DNA from: Halolamina rubra
GTDB lineage: Archaea > Halobacteriota > Halobacteria > Halobacteriales > Haloferacaceae
Direction: 5' to 3'
DNA: 64,000 nt
NCBI RefSeq assembly: GCF_000739555.1
Contig: NZ_BBJN01000020.1
Coordinates: forward strand, 1 to 64,000
Positions 49,614 to 58,555 of this stretch are shown piece after piece (position 1 is the first letter of the stretch; each line of letters starts with the position of its first letter). The notes under the pieces were generated by a model. That model was given only the letters and a program-made list of their open reading frames with translations. It did no database searches and was not told the origin of the DNA. Both the position numbers and the translations under genes were made by a program.

Positions 49614-49889
49614 CCGATTTTCCTGTCTTCATCAGGTGCCGGGGCGCGGCAGGATGCATGGTCTATAGTGCGCGCGTAGTTGGCGGGGTCAAATCTCAGA
49701 GTCTCTACTGATCCCAGTGACAGCCCAGAATCTAGCTAGTAGAGTATGCGAGATCTCTGTTTGTCGGTGTCGAAAGTAGGGGATGGACGCTGAGTATGGG
49801 TTTGATCTGATGAGCTGTATAGAGATAGTCGACGCCGGCGTATTCACAATCATTCTGAGCCTGGGGCTACTCGAGGTGCGGGGAGATTA
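49614..49889 (+). repeat. Diverged copy of the element's right-end noncoding DNA
   Basis: Aligns with 42511-42790. The 28-bp block at 49650-49677 is identical to 42545-42572; the rest has drifted, with scattered substitutions and small indels. No gene is convincing in the 320-bp gap up to 49933. Confidence 0.65.
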
Positions 49890-49933
49890 GGCCTGCAGGA
49901 AACAGTAGCGAGGGCAAACTTCGCCCAGGTCGC

Positions 49934-50896
49934 TCACGGCTCATTCAGTTCGATATCGGAGACACGAGGTTCCAGCTCGTCTTGGAACCGATCCATCGTC
50001 TCTATCCCCCAGTCGATGAGGTCAGCACGCTGCGCCTCGGAGAGCCCAGTGATTCGCGCGTCGATCTGCTTTGGGTACTTGATTCGACAGGCCTGTTTTT
50101 CAGGAAGCCGCTCCCAGACTAACTCGGCACCGAGAGCTGATTCGATTTCGGCTTTATCTGCTTGTAGTGACTCAAATATCGCCTCGTTTTCGCTTTTCGC
50201 CCCTCTGGACATGTAGAGTTCGACGCTGAACTCTGGCCCCTGGTGGAATACCCACCCGAAGCTGACGCCACCTTTGCCAGCCCCGAAGGTCAGATATCTC
50301 CGAATGCCCGGTTTCAGTTTACTCCAGTGAGGGCGTTGCGTAGCGTAGGCGTCGACGAGCTCGGTGAAGAACTCCTTGTAGCTGCGCTCCGACTCCGTGA
50401 GTGACTGGCCCCCACCGAGTTCACGCTCCCACTCATTGGGTTCGACGACGATGTCGAATTCGAAGCCACGGGTATCGGAGTCGCCGATACTGACGACCCT
50501 CGGTTTGACCGCGAAGAATTTCGCATCTTTCGGGCCACTCTCATTCAGCCACTCAAGCACGCTCCGGTGTTCTGGGCGGAAATCTTCGGACAACCAGATG
50601 GAGAAGCCTGCGTCTTTCCCGGAGGAATAGGTTAGGAGCTTCCCGAGGTGGTCGTGATCGGTTTTGCCGTATTGGTTTTCGATGACGACTGTTTCACCAG
50701 TGTTCATCTCTTTGGCAACTATGTCCGAAGAGAAATCGCCGACTGCTTCCTCAGCGCGGGCGTCTTCGAGCTCGACTCCCAGTGCAGAGGCCAGGAGTTG
50801 GATGTTTGCTGTAAGCCATCGGGTGAAGTCCTGTTCCTCGTGCTTCCAGACTGAACGAAGCTCGTGTTCTTGGATGTCTTTGATATCGTGGTCCAT
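49934..50896 (-). CDS. DUF4268-type nuclease-like protein
   Basis: 320 residues from MDHDIKDIQEHELRSVWKHEEQDFTRWL; a 12-codon upstream extension is less likely. The N-terminal part has a PD-(D/E)XK-like core (VGDFSSDIVAKEMNTGETVVIENQYGKTDHDHLGKLLTYSSG: D...ExQ). The C-terminal part (KEFFTELVDAYATQRPHWSKLKPGIRRYLTFGAGKGGVSFGWVFHQGPEFSVELYM) is the DUF4268 domain. Such proteins are frequent in defence islands. Stands at the left edge of the 50-63 kb defence-like region. Confidence 0.7.
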   Translation of the reverse strand: MDHDIKDIQEHELRSVWKHEEQDFTRWLTANIQLLASALGVELEDARAEEAVGDFSSDIVAKEMNTGETVVIENQYGKTDHDHLGKLLTYSSGKDAGFSIWLSEDFRPEHRSVLEWLNESGPKDAKFFAVKPRVVSIGDSDTRGFEFDIVVEPNEWERELGGGQSLTESERSYKEFFTELVDAYATQRPHWSKLKPGIRRYLTFGAGKGGVSFGWVFHQGPEFSVELYMSRGAKSENEAIFESLQADKAEIESALGAELVWERLPEKQACRIKYPKQIDARITGLSEAQRADLIDWGIETMDRFQDELEPRVSDIELNEP

Positions 50897-50947
50897 AGGG
50901 TCTATTGAGGGGGAAGACAGTAAAAACGTCAATGTGGTTATTGCTGT

Positions 50948-51238
50948 CTACGACGAGTCGTCGTCATCACTCGGCGGCCGTTCAGCAAGCCGGTCAAACC
51001 GGGACTGAGCCTGTTCTTTCCGATCCGCACTCTCGGCGGGTTCGTACTCGATCTCCGTAACCTCCCCCTCGTCAGTGAGCGTGACTGCAAGGACTGCGTC
51101 AGGATGTGCCGCCTCAGCAGGCAGTGCCGCTCGATCCAGCACGATCTCGTCGACGACCTGGCCAGCTGCTTCAATCAGTATGACGGCCAGATCCTCCTCG
51201 AAGCGATCGATTACGCCAGTGAATGTGTGGGTGGACAT
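50948..51238 (-). CDS. DUF3006 family protein
   Basis: 96 residues. FTGVIDRFEEDLAVILIEAAGQVVDEIVLDRAALP is the typical DUF3006 start, and the rest is an acidic tail. Starts two bases after the stop of the ComEC-like lipoprotein gene. DUF3006 proteins recur beside secreted metallo-beta-lactamase-fold proteins, so the two probably act together. Confidence 0.75.
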   Translation of the reverse strand: MSTHTFTGVIDRFEEDLAVILIEAAGQVVDEIVLDRAALPAEAAHPDAVLAVTLTDEGEVTEIEYEPAESADRKEQAQSRFDRLAERPPSDDDDSS

Positions 51239-51240
51239 TG

Positions 51241-52695
51241 TCAGTAGGTCTCCTCGAGTACGATTGTTCCCGTCTCATCGCGAAGGATGACGGTGTCACC
51301 GGCATTGTTCCAGACCGGGGCTGACTCGCCCCAATACAGTTCAGTCTCGGTGTCAGTCCCACTCCCGGTGTAGATCGTAATCTGGTCACCGGGATCGAGA
51401 ACGACCCCATCCGGGAACGTGTACGTATGATCGGCTGCATCGGCAAGCGTCCACCCTGAGAGATCGACCGACGATGAACCCGTATTCTCGAAGACGACGT
51501 ACTCGTCATTCAGGTTCTCGCCATCATCTCCTTCAGCGTCCGCATGGACGTTGACGAGCTCGAGGGCAGTACCACCATCTGTGGCTGTTGGCGTCGCCGT
51601 CGAGTCAGTCGTCGTCTCCGCTGGGTCCGTAATCGGCGCCGTGCCGGAGCCATCGGCGTCGATAACGAGCCGTTCCGTCACCGCCCCCATAGTCCCAGGT
51701 TCAATCGGATCGCCCGAACGGAGCTGTGTCGCCGTCGTCGGCGCAGTCTGCTGGGTGGCGACCGTCACCGCCGATCCATTACTGGTGAACACCACTCGCC
51801 CATGGGTGGCCGTCCAGTACGTCGGTATCGAGTTGGCTTCCAACCGAGTGAGGACCTCTTCGTGGGGATGCCCGTACTGGGAATCATACGCGCTCGAGAT
51901 CACAGCTGCCTGCGGTGAGGCCGCATCGAGGAACGCCTCGCTCGTACTGGATCGACTGCCGTGATGGCCAACAGCGAGCACAGTCGCATTCAGACTGTTG
52001 CCGTAGGTCTCGACGAGATACTCCTCGCTTGCCGTTTCCCCATCACCTGGGAGGAGGAAGCTCGACGCACCGTACTGAAGGTACAGTACGATGCTGTTCT
52101 CGTTCGAGTCCTCGTTCGCGACGTACCCCTCGGGTGGTGCAAGCACCTGGACGTCGACGCCATCCATTTGAATCGAATCGCCTGCTTGAGTCTGATAGAG
52201 CGTCACGTCGTGGCGCTCGATGGCGTCGAGGTATTCGTCGTACGTGCCCGAACTCGATGCGATCCCGGGGTCGTAGACGGCGCCGACGCCGTCGAGTTCA
52301 GTCTCATAGTGGTCGATCACCGCTTCGTGACCACCGATATGGTCCGCATCAGGGTGGGTCGTCACGAGATGATCGATCCGAGTCACACCCTGGGACTCGA
52401 GATAGGCAATGATCTCCTCACCGTCATCTCGCCAGTCGCCGGTATCAATGAGGATCGTCTCTCCACCTGGCCCGATCACGAGCGTACTCGATCCCTGCCC
52501 GACGTTCAGCTGGTGCACAGCTAACTCACCCTCGGGCGTTGCCGTCTCCGTCGTCTCAGGCGCTGTCGTCGATGGGTCGTCCGTCGTGGCTGTCGAAGCT
52601 GGGCCTGCGTCAGTGGTACTGATCCCACCAGCACACCCCGCGAGAACGACCACTCCAACAACCGCTAAGGTTGCGAGAAGCCGACGATTAGACAT
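51241..52695 (-). CDS. ComEC/Rec2-like metallo-beta-lactamase-fold lipoprotein with lamin-tail domain
   Basis: 484 residues. Lipobox VLAGC (about 17-21), then a Thr/Ser linker. The metallo-beta-lactamase domain has THPDADHIGGHE (metal ligands) and VGHHGSRSST. A C-terminal lamin-tail-like domain (ELVNVHADAEGDDGENLNDEYVVFENTGSSSVDLSGWTLADAADHTYTFPDGVVLDPGDQITIYTG) follows a Thr/Pro linker. This architecture suggests an extracellular nuclease or phosphodiesterase tethered to the membrane. No ComEC channel domain is present. Confidence 0.82.
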   Translation of the reverse strand: MSNRRLLATLAVVGVVVLAGCAGGISTTDAGPASTATTDDPSTTAPETTETATPEGELAVHQLNVGQGSSTLVIGPGGETILIDTGDWRDDGEEIIAYLESQGVTRIDHLVTTHPDADHIGGHEAVIDHYETELDGVGAVYDPGIASSSGTYDEYLDAIERHDVTLYQTQAGDSIQMDGVDVQVLAPPEGYVANEDSNENSIVLYLQYGASSFLLPGDGETASEEYLVETYGNSLNATVLAVGHHGSRSSTSEAFLDAASPQAAVISSAYDSQYGHPHEEVLTRLEANSIPTYWTATHGRVVFTSNGSAVTVATQQTAPTTATQLRSGDPIEPGTMGAVTERLVIDADGSGTAPITDPAETTTDSTATPTATDGGTALELVNVHADAEGDDGENLNDEYVVFENTGSSSVDLSGWTLADAADHTYTFPDGVVLDPGDQITIYTGSGTDTETELYWGESAPVWNNAGDTVILRDETGTIVLEETY

Positions 52696-52741
52696 ACCCG
52701 TATATCGTGTACTCAGCGGTTAGTAGTTCCGGCCCCTGACT

Positions 52742-53344
52742 TCACTTGTACAGCCAGAACCGGAACTCCTCTTCGAGCAGTCCGTAGAGCCATTCGTCCC
52801 ATTCGTGACTGAATCGATTGGGTGCATCTTGCAGTTGATCGCGAACGATCGACTCATTCTCCTCGATGAATCGCCGGAGTGCGCGTCGCTCGTCGCCGTG
52901 GAGGTAGTAGACCTTCGTCACGCGGTCACTATCGCGATGACTAGCGCCACCGACACCGGTCACGTCCAATCGCTTGACGAACATCCGCTGTTGATCAGTG
53001 AGCACGGCCACGCCTCTCCCATCACCAAGCTCCTCCCCAACGCGGGGTTTGTCACGGAGTGTCTGCAGCCACTTTGACCCGAACAACCGCTGTTCGTTAT
53101 CGTATGAACTGGGTTGGTCGTCGAACTGTCCCTCTGCCTCCCGAACTTCGTCCAGCGTGAGGTCTTCGGGGATTGCATCGTGCATGGCCTCACGGAGATC
53201 CTCTCTCGGGGTGGTATCACCACGCTCCCAGTTGCCGACTGTGTTTGAGGTTACGCCAAACACGTCGGCGAACTCCTCTCGATCCTCCTCGCGAGTTTCA
53301 CGGATCAAGCGAATGCCAGCAGGCGGGATCTCGAAATCAGCCAT
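52742..53344 (-). CDS. XRE-type helix-turn-helix regulator with C-terminal extension
   Basis: 200 residues. The helix-turn-helix at about 12-50 reads IRLIRETREEDREEFADVFGVTSNTVGNWERGDTTP. The C-terminal 130 residues (RLFGSKWLQTLRDKPRVGEELGDGRGVAVLTDQQRMFVKRLDVTG..., HEWDEWLYGLLEEEFRFWLYK) have no match I know. Divergent from the PD-(D/E)XK gene at 53438, with 93 bp between; it may control the defence genes. Confidence 0.7.
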   Translation of the reverse strand: MADFEIPPAGIRLIRETREEDREEFADVFGVTSNTVGNWERGDTTPREDLREAMHDAIPEDLTLDEVREAEGQFDDQPSSYDNEQRLFGSKWLQTLRDKPRVGEELGDGRGVAVLTDQQRMFVKRLDVTGVGGASHRDSDRVTKVYYLHGDERRALRRFIEENESIVRDQLQDAPNRFSHEWDEWLYGLLEEEFRFWLYK

Positions 53345-53437
53345 CTTCCAGACACACCATCGGTTGGAGAAAAAAGCGTTACTGCCTCTTCTGAGACCGT
53401 CCGACTGTCAATAGTTGCCAAATTCATCGGACTGTTT

Positions 53438-54370
53438 TTGCCCACACCGAGTCGAACGTCACCAGTGCCAACTGTAGACTGGACCCCGGCGCTCGAGGCG
53501 CTGGATGAATCCACCACTGGGATGTATGGTCCAACGTCCTTCAACGGCTATCTGGAGACACACGGGATGGATTCGGGACGGTTCAGGACGCCACGGCATA
53601 TTTCCATCAACGATAGGAGTGACCTGGCGCCTGCACTCACCGACGCCGAGACGATGGTGCTTCGACTCGGCCGATCACCTGGTGAACGAGGTACACAGTT
53701 CGTACTTGTCCGCGCTCCCAGCGGCCTCTCGGCGTTCTTCCTGGATGAAGAGACCGAATTCGACAACCCGACGAAGTCGTGGGACATGCGACCCAGCGGA
53801 GCTGATATCGAATGGCTCGATCAAGCCCGTCGAGATATCCTCGATGGGTATCGATTGCTCCCGACGTTCTCCGAGGCTTCGTTAGTCAACCTCGCCCTAT
53901 CGGCGGGCATCGTGAGTGACGCCCTAGATTTGGACCCAGATTCAATCGGTGCAGCTCCGGCGACGGTCTCAACGACGTTCGACTTCGAATTTGTCCCGGA
54001 CGAATCGATCGATACCGTGCTGTCACACAATGCTGGCCACGTTGAGATCGACGCAATCGCTGTCACGCGGCGTGATGGCCAGCGTGTACTGTTGATCATC
54101 GAAGCAAAAACGGGAGCCACAGGAGCCGTTCCAAAACACAAACTCGCCTACCCAGTATTTGCCCTCTCGAACGAGGCAGCGCAGTTCGATGAAGTGATAC
54201 CGGTATTCCTCCGGGCCGACTACGATGGGAAGGCAATCACGTACGATATCCACCAGTGTAGTCCGCCTCGAACATCGACGGGTGAGCACTGTTTGACTGC
54301 ATTGACTGTGACATCCCACAGAAGGTATCATCTGCAGGTCGCGGAGGAATCTCACAACGACAGCCGGTGA
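53438..54370 (+). CDS. PD-(D/E)XK nuclease-like protein
   Basis: 310 residues from a TTG at 53438; the next in-frame Met is at 53522. The C-terminal region has a textbook PD-(D/E)XK core: HVEIDAIAVTRRDGQRVLLIIEAKTGATG (D...ExK). The N-terminal 170 residues may hold target recognition (TEFDNPTKSWDMRPSGADIEWLDQARRDILDGYRLLPTFSEASLVNLALSAGI). Upstream of the McrBC genes on the same strand, so it could be an extra nuclease subunit or a separate restriction enzyme. Confidence 0.6.
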   Translation: MPTPSRTSPVPTVDWTPALEALDESTTGMYGPTSFNGYLETHGMDSGRFRTPRHISINDRSDLAPALTDAETMVLRLGRSPGERGTQFVLVRAPSGLSAFFLDEETEFDNPTKSWDMRPSGADIEWLDQARRDILDGYRLLPTFSEASLVNLALSAGIVSDALDLDPDSIGAAPATVSTTFDFEFVPDESIDTVLSHNAGHVEIDAIAVTRRDGQRVLLIIEAKTGATGAVPKHKLAYPVFALSNEAAQFDEVIPVFLRADYDGKAITYDIHQCSPPRTSTGEHCLTALTVTSHRRYHLQVAEESHNDSR

Positions 54371-54570
54371 ACGGATGTCGACGCCAGGCCCAGAATGTCA
54401 GTCTCCTGCAGGAAGTCAGTACAGGGCCTAGCCTGATCGCCGAGGGTTGTTTCCCAAAACGTCTCGCCGACGTACGTCTTGACGCTCGCCGTCGATAATG
54501 TGGTCTTGTTGTAACTTATTACCGCCTCGCTAGCCAGCTTTGATTAGGGTGGGTGTTTAGACTCGAATAC

Positions 54571-56352
54571 ATGTCTGAACGTGAAGGGACTCAGAGCTCT
54601 CTTTCTTCTGCTGGGCCAACTGATCAGGAAGGTTCGGAACGCGGTGACGCTGAAGCGAACTCCCGAGAACCGAATGTGTGGATAGAGAAGAGCAAGCACC
54701 ACCGGGAAGACAGAAGTTGGGAAGGATGGGGGGTCGGTGATGCGCTTTGGTGCCCACAGACCTCGACTGGTGGGGGCGATATTGTCGCTTATCGGAACCT
54801 CAAAGAGATCAAGCCGGGTGACATCATTCTTCTCCTCGATCAAGGCGACCGAGTCTTTACCGGATACGCCCGCGCAGCGGACACGTATCAGGAGACAACG
54901 TGCCCGGAGGACACGAAGTGGGATAATGACGGCGTCACCGAGATGGGCCTCGATCGTGGCGAGCGCCCTGCATACAAGGTCCCACTCGAAGAGTATCACG
55001 AGTTCGCATCCCCGCTCGCGGTAAATGACGTTCTTCACCCAAAGTATGAGCAGCGGCTGCTTCCCCTTCAGGACAGCAAGGAGTACAACGTCGTTTTCAA
55101 CAAAAATCTCAACCTGAACCAAGGGGCCTACTGTACCGAAGTTCCCGATGAGTTTGCTGCACTCATCGACGAAGTGCTCCAGGAAGAGGTCGGCGAAGAA
55201 CTCCCGCTGGAGACGATCGAGGTTTCAGGTACAGGGACAACCACGACAACAACTAGTTCCACCCCGTCGACAGCCAACCTAGACGACTTCTCCTTCACGA
55301 TTCCCGAATACCTCTACTTCGACGACCGCGACCGAATCCGACGCCAAGTCGAGGCAGCGCTGAATTCGGGGAAGAACATCATTTTCACAGGTCCACCGGG
55401 GACCGGAAAGACAGAACTTGCGACGGCACTGGGTGAGACGGCGGCCCAGCGGGAGGCCGTCGATGACTACGTTTTCACCACCGCAACGTCCGACTGGACT
55501 AGTTTCGATACGATCGGCGGCCATGTGCCTGCAGATGATGGTAATGGAATCGAGTTCCAGCCCCGGATCTTCCTGAACTGCTTCCGAGAAGAGGGGATTT
55601 CTCCAGGGGAACCTGGCGAGATAGTCAACGAGTGGCTCGTCATTGACGAGTTGAATCGCTCAGATATCGACAAGGCATTCGGGGAGCTGTTCTCGGTCCT
55701 TTCAGGCGATTCAGTCGAGTTGCCCTATCGGCGGGACAACCAGGTTGAGATCCGATGGGTCGATGACCAGGAGGAGATGGAATCCATCGCATCGAATCCC
55801 GACATCTTCCCAGTAACACCGGCATGGCGCCTCATTGGGACGATGAACACCTACGACAAAGCCTCCCTCTACGAGATGTCCTACGCGTTCATGCGCAGAT
55901 TCAATTTCATTCGGATCCCTGTCCCCGACCTCGCTACTGAGGATGGCGTTAGAACGGATCTGCTCGATCCGGATGGTGACAACAACTTCGCGGCTGTTTG
56001 GGGGCTTGAGGATCTACTCACAACTGGCGACCTGGCGAAGGAGATGGCCGTCCTCTGGTACAAACTGAACCAGCACAGAAAGATCGGCCCCTCGATCGTG
56101 ATGGACATGCTCGAATACATCCAGGCATATGAGCCAGCATATCGGTCGGAAGCGCTGACTGATGCCGTTGTTTCGATGGTCTTCCCCCAGCTCGAAGGAA
56201 TGCGGCCGCGGGAGCTCGAGAGTCTCATTCTCTCGCTTACAGATGGGGAAGCCGTCGACACCGGGGAAACGGTCGCGCCAAGCGTGAGTGAAGACGATCT
56301 CCGAGTTCACGCTGAGGACTTCTTCGACATCGACCTCAGTGACGATGACTAG
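54571..56352 (+). CDS. mcrB: EVE-domain McrB-type GTPase/AAA+ subunit
   Basis: 593 residues from MSEREGTQSS (a GTG 18 bases earlier is possible). Residues about 33-205 form an EVE-like modified-base reader (VWIEKSKHHREDRSWEGWGVGDALWCPQTS...GDIILLLDQGDRVFTGYARAADTY). The motor has Walker A GPPGTGKTE (K280), Walker B WLVIDELNRSDIDKAFGELFSVL, and the McrB hallmark MNTYDKASLYEMSYAFMRRF. McrB binds methylated DNA and, with McrC, cleaves it after NTP-driven translocation. An EVE domain in place of the E. coli DUF3578 reader suggests a different modified base. Overlaps mcrC by 8 bp. Confidence 0.85.
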   Translation: MSEREGTQSSLSSAGPTDQEGSERGDAEANSREPNVWIEKSKHHREDRSWEGWGVGDALWCPQTSTGGGDIVAYRNLKEIKPGDIILLLDQGDRVFTGYARAADTYQETTCPEDTKWDNDGVTEMGLDRGERPAYKVPLEEYHEFASPLAVNDVLHPKYEQRLLPLQDSKEYNVVFNKNLNLNQGAYCTEVPDEFAALIDEVLQEEVGEELPLETIEVSGTGTTTTTTSSTPSTANLDDFSFTIPEYLYFDDRDRIRRQVEAALNSGKNIIFTGPPGTGKTELATALGETAAQREAVDDYVFTTATSDWTSFDTIGGHVPADDGNGIEFQPRIFLNCFREEGISPGEPGEIVNEWLVIDELNRSDIDKAFGELFSVLSGDSVELPYRRDNQVEIRWVDDQEEMESIASNPDIFPVTPAWRLIGTMNTYDKASLYEMSYAFMRRFNFIRIPVPDLATEDGVRTDLLDPDGDNNFAAVWGLEDLLTTGDLAKEMAVLWYKLNQHRKIGPSIVMDMLEYIQAYEPAYRSEALTDAVVSMVFPQLEGMRPRELESLILSLTDGEAVDTGETVAPSVSEDDLRVHAEDFFDIDLSDDD

Positions 56353-57667
56353 TAAGACGCCCCCAGAGGAACTGGTCTCGGAGACCGCTTCCGAGTTCGT
56401 CACCTTCCTCAGTCGAGGGGCGATTAACGAGCGGCAGCTCTCAGAGAAGCTGGATTTTGCCGATCTGGAGATTGATGACTTCCGGCGTCTCAAACGAGTA
56501 CACTTCGTTCTCTCGGAGCCAGTTGTCAAGTTTATTCAGCAGCTCCCACAGCGGATCCGGCAGATCAACAAAGAGACTCAGCGTTCTCAGACCATCAGCC
56601 GTGGGGAAATTGAGGGGCGCATTGATTGGGGGGCGACGACGAAGCTCCGGAACACGCAAAGCTACGGTAACAAGACACTCTTCGTCTGCAACACGCCGTA
56701 TTCAGAGTACGACATCCCCGAAAATCTCGTCCTGAAGAAGCTACTCGGCATCATCTACGAAACCGTTACTGAGGACATCAAGCGGATAGATTATGACTGG
56801 CGGATGGACCGATGGGACGAAGATTTAGTGCGAGATATGGAGCGGATCTTCGAACGGAATATCCACCTCAGTCGTATCAAAGACCATGACGAGATCAGGA
56901 TCAATCCCCGAACGCTGAACGCAGCCCGAACCTCTCGAGATCGACTCTATACACAGGCCTACGACCTCTTCAATAAGTACCAGCAGCTTCAGGCCGATGA
57001 GTTTGATGACGAGGAAGTCAGCTCGCTTCTATCGGAAACCCTGGTCGAGCCAAACGACGTCCCGACCCTGTTCGAGTTGTTCGGTGTGTTCAAACTCATT
57101 GGCGTCGTTCGACGCGCTTTCGACGTCGGGTTACAGCCAATCCAGGACACCAGTGAGGCGATCGCCCGGATGGAGTCGGAGACGACGCGGGTTGAGGTCT
57201 ATCACGACACGAGCGGTGACCTTGCGTTTTCGGAGTCGATCGACGACGTCGAGCCGCCGATGCCGGAGTATCTCCGCCGATATCGGGAGATGCTGGATGA
57301 ACATGTGCAAGCGGCCAAAGAGAGTATTGACCGAGATGTGGGCCGCAACCTGTTTGACGGACGTCCGGACTTACTCATCGAGGTGTACGACACGAGCGGT
57401 GATGCGGACTCACTGACGGAGCTGCTCATCGGCGAGATGAAGTACACAAACAGTGAGCAGACCTTCACTGACGGTCTCAAAGAGCTATTGGAGTACCTCA
57501 AGTACGCCAGGGAGGGTGCCAATGCCCAGGGGTATCTGCAAGATCAGATGGATACGCTTCGTGGCGTTCTGGTCGTTGACTCTGTGGACTTCGATCAGCC
57601 CTCGAACGAAGAGATCTCCGTTATCGATACGGAGATGCTACGGGGCGAACCTGAACTGCCCGAATAG
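56345..57667 (+). CDS. mcrC: McrC-type nuclease subunit
   Basis: 440 residues; start at ATG 56345 inside the mcrB 3' end. The N-terminal half is the McrB-contacting region (QLSEKLDFADLEIDDFRRLKRVHFVLSEPVVKFIQQLPQRIRQI). The nuclease core is GRPDLLIEVYDTSGDADSLTELLIGEMKYTN: D at about 342 and E-x-K at about 365-367, the PD-(D/E)XK arrangement of McrC. Together with the upstream gene it forms a type IV restriction system. Confidence 0.82.
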   Translation: MTSKTPPEELVSETASEFVTFLSRGAINERQLSEKLDFADLEIDDFRRLKRVHFVLSEPVVKFIQQLPQRIRQINKETQRSQTISRGEIEGRIDWGATTKLRNTQSYGNKTLFVCNTPYSEYDIPENLVLKKLLGIIYETVTEDIKRIDYDWRMDRWDEDLVRDMERIFERNIHLSRIKDHDEIRINPRTLNAARTSRDRLYTQAYDLFNKYQQLQADEFDDEEVSSLLSETLVEPNDVPTLFELFGVFKLIGVVRRAFDVGLQPIQDTSEAIARMESETTRVEVYHDTSGDLAFSESIDDVEPPMPEYLRRYREMLDEHVQAAKESIDRDVGRNLFDGRPDLLIEVYDTSGDADSLTELLIGEMKYTNSEQTFTDGLKELLEYLKYAREGANAQGYLQDQMDTLRGVLVVDSVDFDQPSNEEISVIDTEMLRGEPELPE

Positions 57668-57727
57668 TGCATAAGGGGAGACCCCCCGACACACAACCCT
57701 GATTACGTATCGGGATCATCTGTCCCT

Positions 57728-58555
57728 ATGGCCGATTTTTCCAAGAATACACATGTAGAGGCAAAGAGTATCTTGGCAGATTACGGTTCGCTAGTCCCTC
57801 GGCTTCGGTTTCAGTCTGAACTGTGGTTCGACATATCCAACTACAGTGTCCGATCCATAGCAGCGCATGGAGAAGTTACGTTCGACGATGGGATGACGAG
57901 GTATGACCTCCCGACGATTCAGACAGAGAAACCGGTTGCCAGCGGAACGAACCGAACCGAATTCAGTGCAGACTGTGATCTGAGTAGGGAAGCGCTCGAA
58001 CAGATTGAGGAAGTCCGCGAGGGAGGGGACCTATCCTTCGAGATCGAGTACGTCCTCGATATTGTTTCCAACAGCGGGAACAAGTCGACGGACAGAGTCA
58101 CGAAGAATGTAGATTTTGACCCTGCTCTAAGCGAATGGCAGGATATTCTGGAAACGATGGACTACCACGACGCTCGATTCGTGAAAGTTCCTCTTGACGC
58201 AGGTACAAAGACGAATGACGTTCTTGAGAACGCCCAAGCGACCGTAGAGCGAGCTCAGCGAAGACACGATGAGGGTGACTACAAAGATTCTGTAGCGCTC
58301 TGTCGAGACGCTATCGAGTCGCTACAGCACATCGACGAATCGGTCCTATCTGCAGCCGTCGACGAGCAGAAGTTGGAGAGGATACAGGCGCAGCTCGAGA
58401 CATTCGAGAAGCGGTTCCTCGGGCTGTTCTCACACGCTCAGGACCGGACAGGGATTGAACCAGCTCTGAGACGTGACAGTGACTTCGCCCTGACACAGAC
58501 GAAGTCGTTCATCCGATACTACGCGACCGCATTGAGTGAGGAGAATGACGAATAA
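57728..58555 (+). CDS. Hypothetical protein linked to the GIY-YIG gene
   Basis: 275 residues. The N-terminal part is beta-rich (LRFQSELWFDISNYSVRSIAAHGEVTFDDG...). The C-terminal part is helical with a TPR-like segment (ATVERAQRRHDEGDYKDSVALCRDAIESLQHID). No catalytic motif. The stop overlaps the next start (TAATG), so it is made together with the GIY-YIG protein. 60 bp after mcrC, so it may belong to the same defence operon. Confidence 0.6.
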   Translation: MADFSKNTHVEAKSILADYGSLVPRLRFQSELWFDISNYSVRSIAAHGEVTFDDGMTRYDLPTIQTEKPVASGTNRTEFSADCDLSREALEQIEEVREGGDLSFEIEYVLDIVSNSGNKSTDRVTKNVDFDPALSEWQDILETMDYHDARFVKVPLDAGTKTNDVLENAQATVERAQRRHDEGDYKDSVALCRDAIESLQHIDESVLSAAVDEQKLERIQAQLETFEKRFLGLFSHAQDRTGIEPALRRDSDFALTQTKSFIRYYATALSEENDE

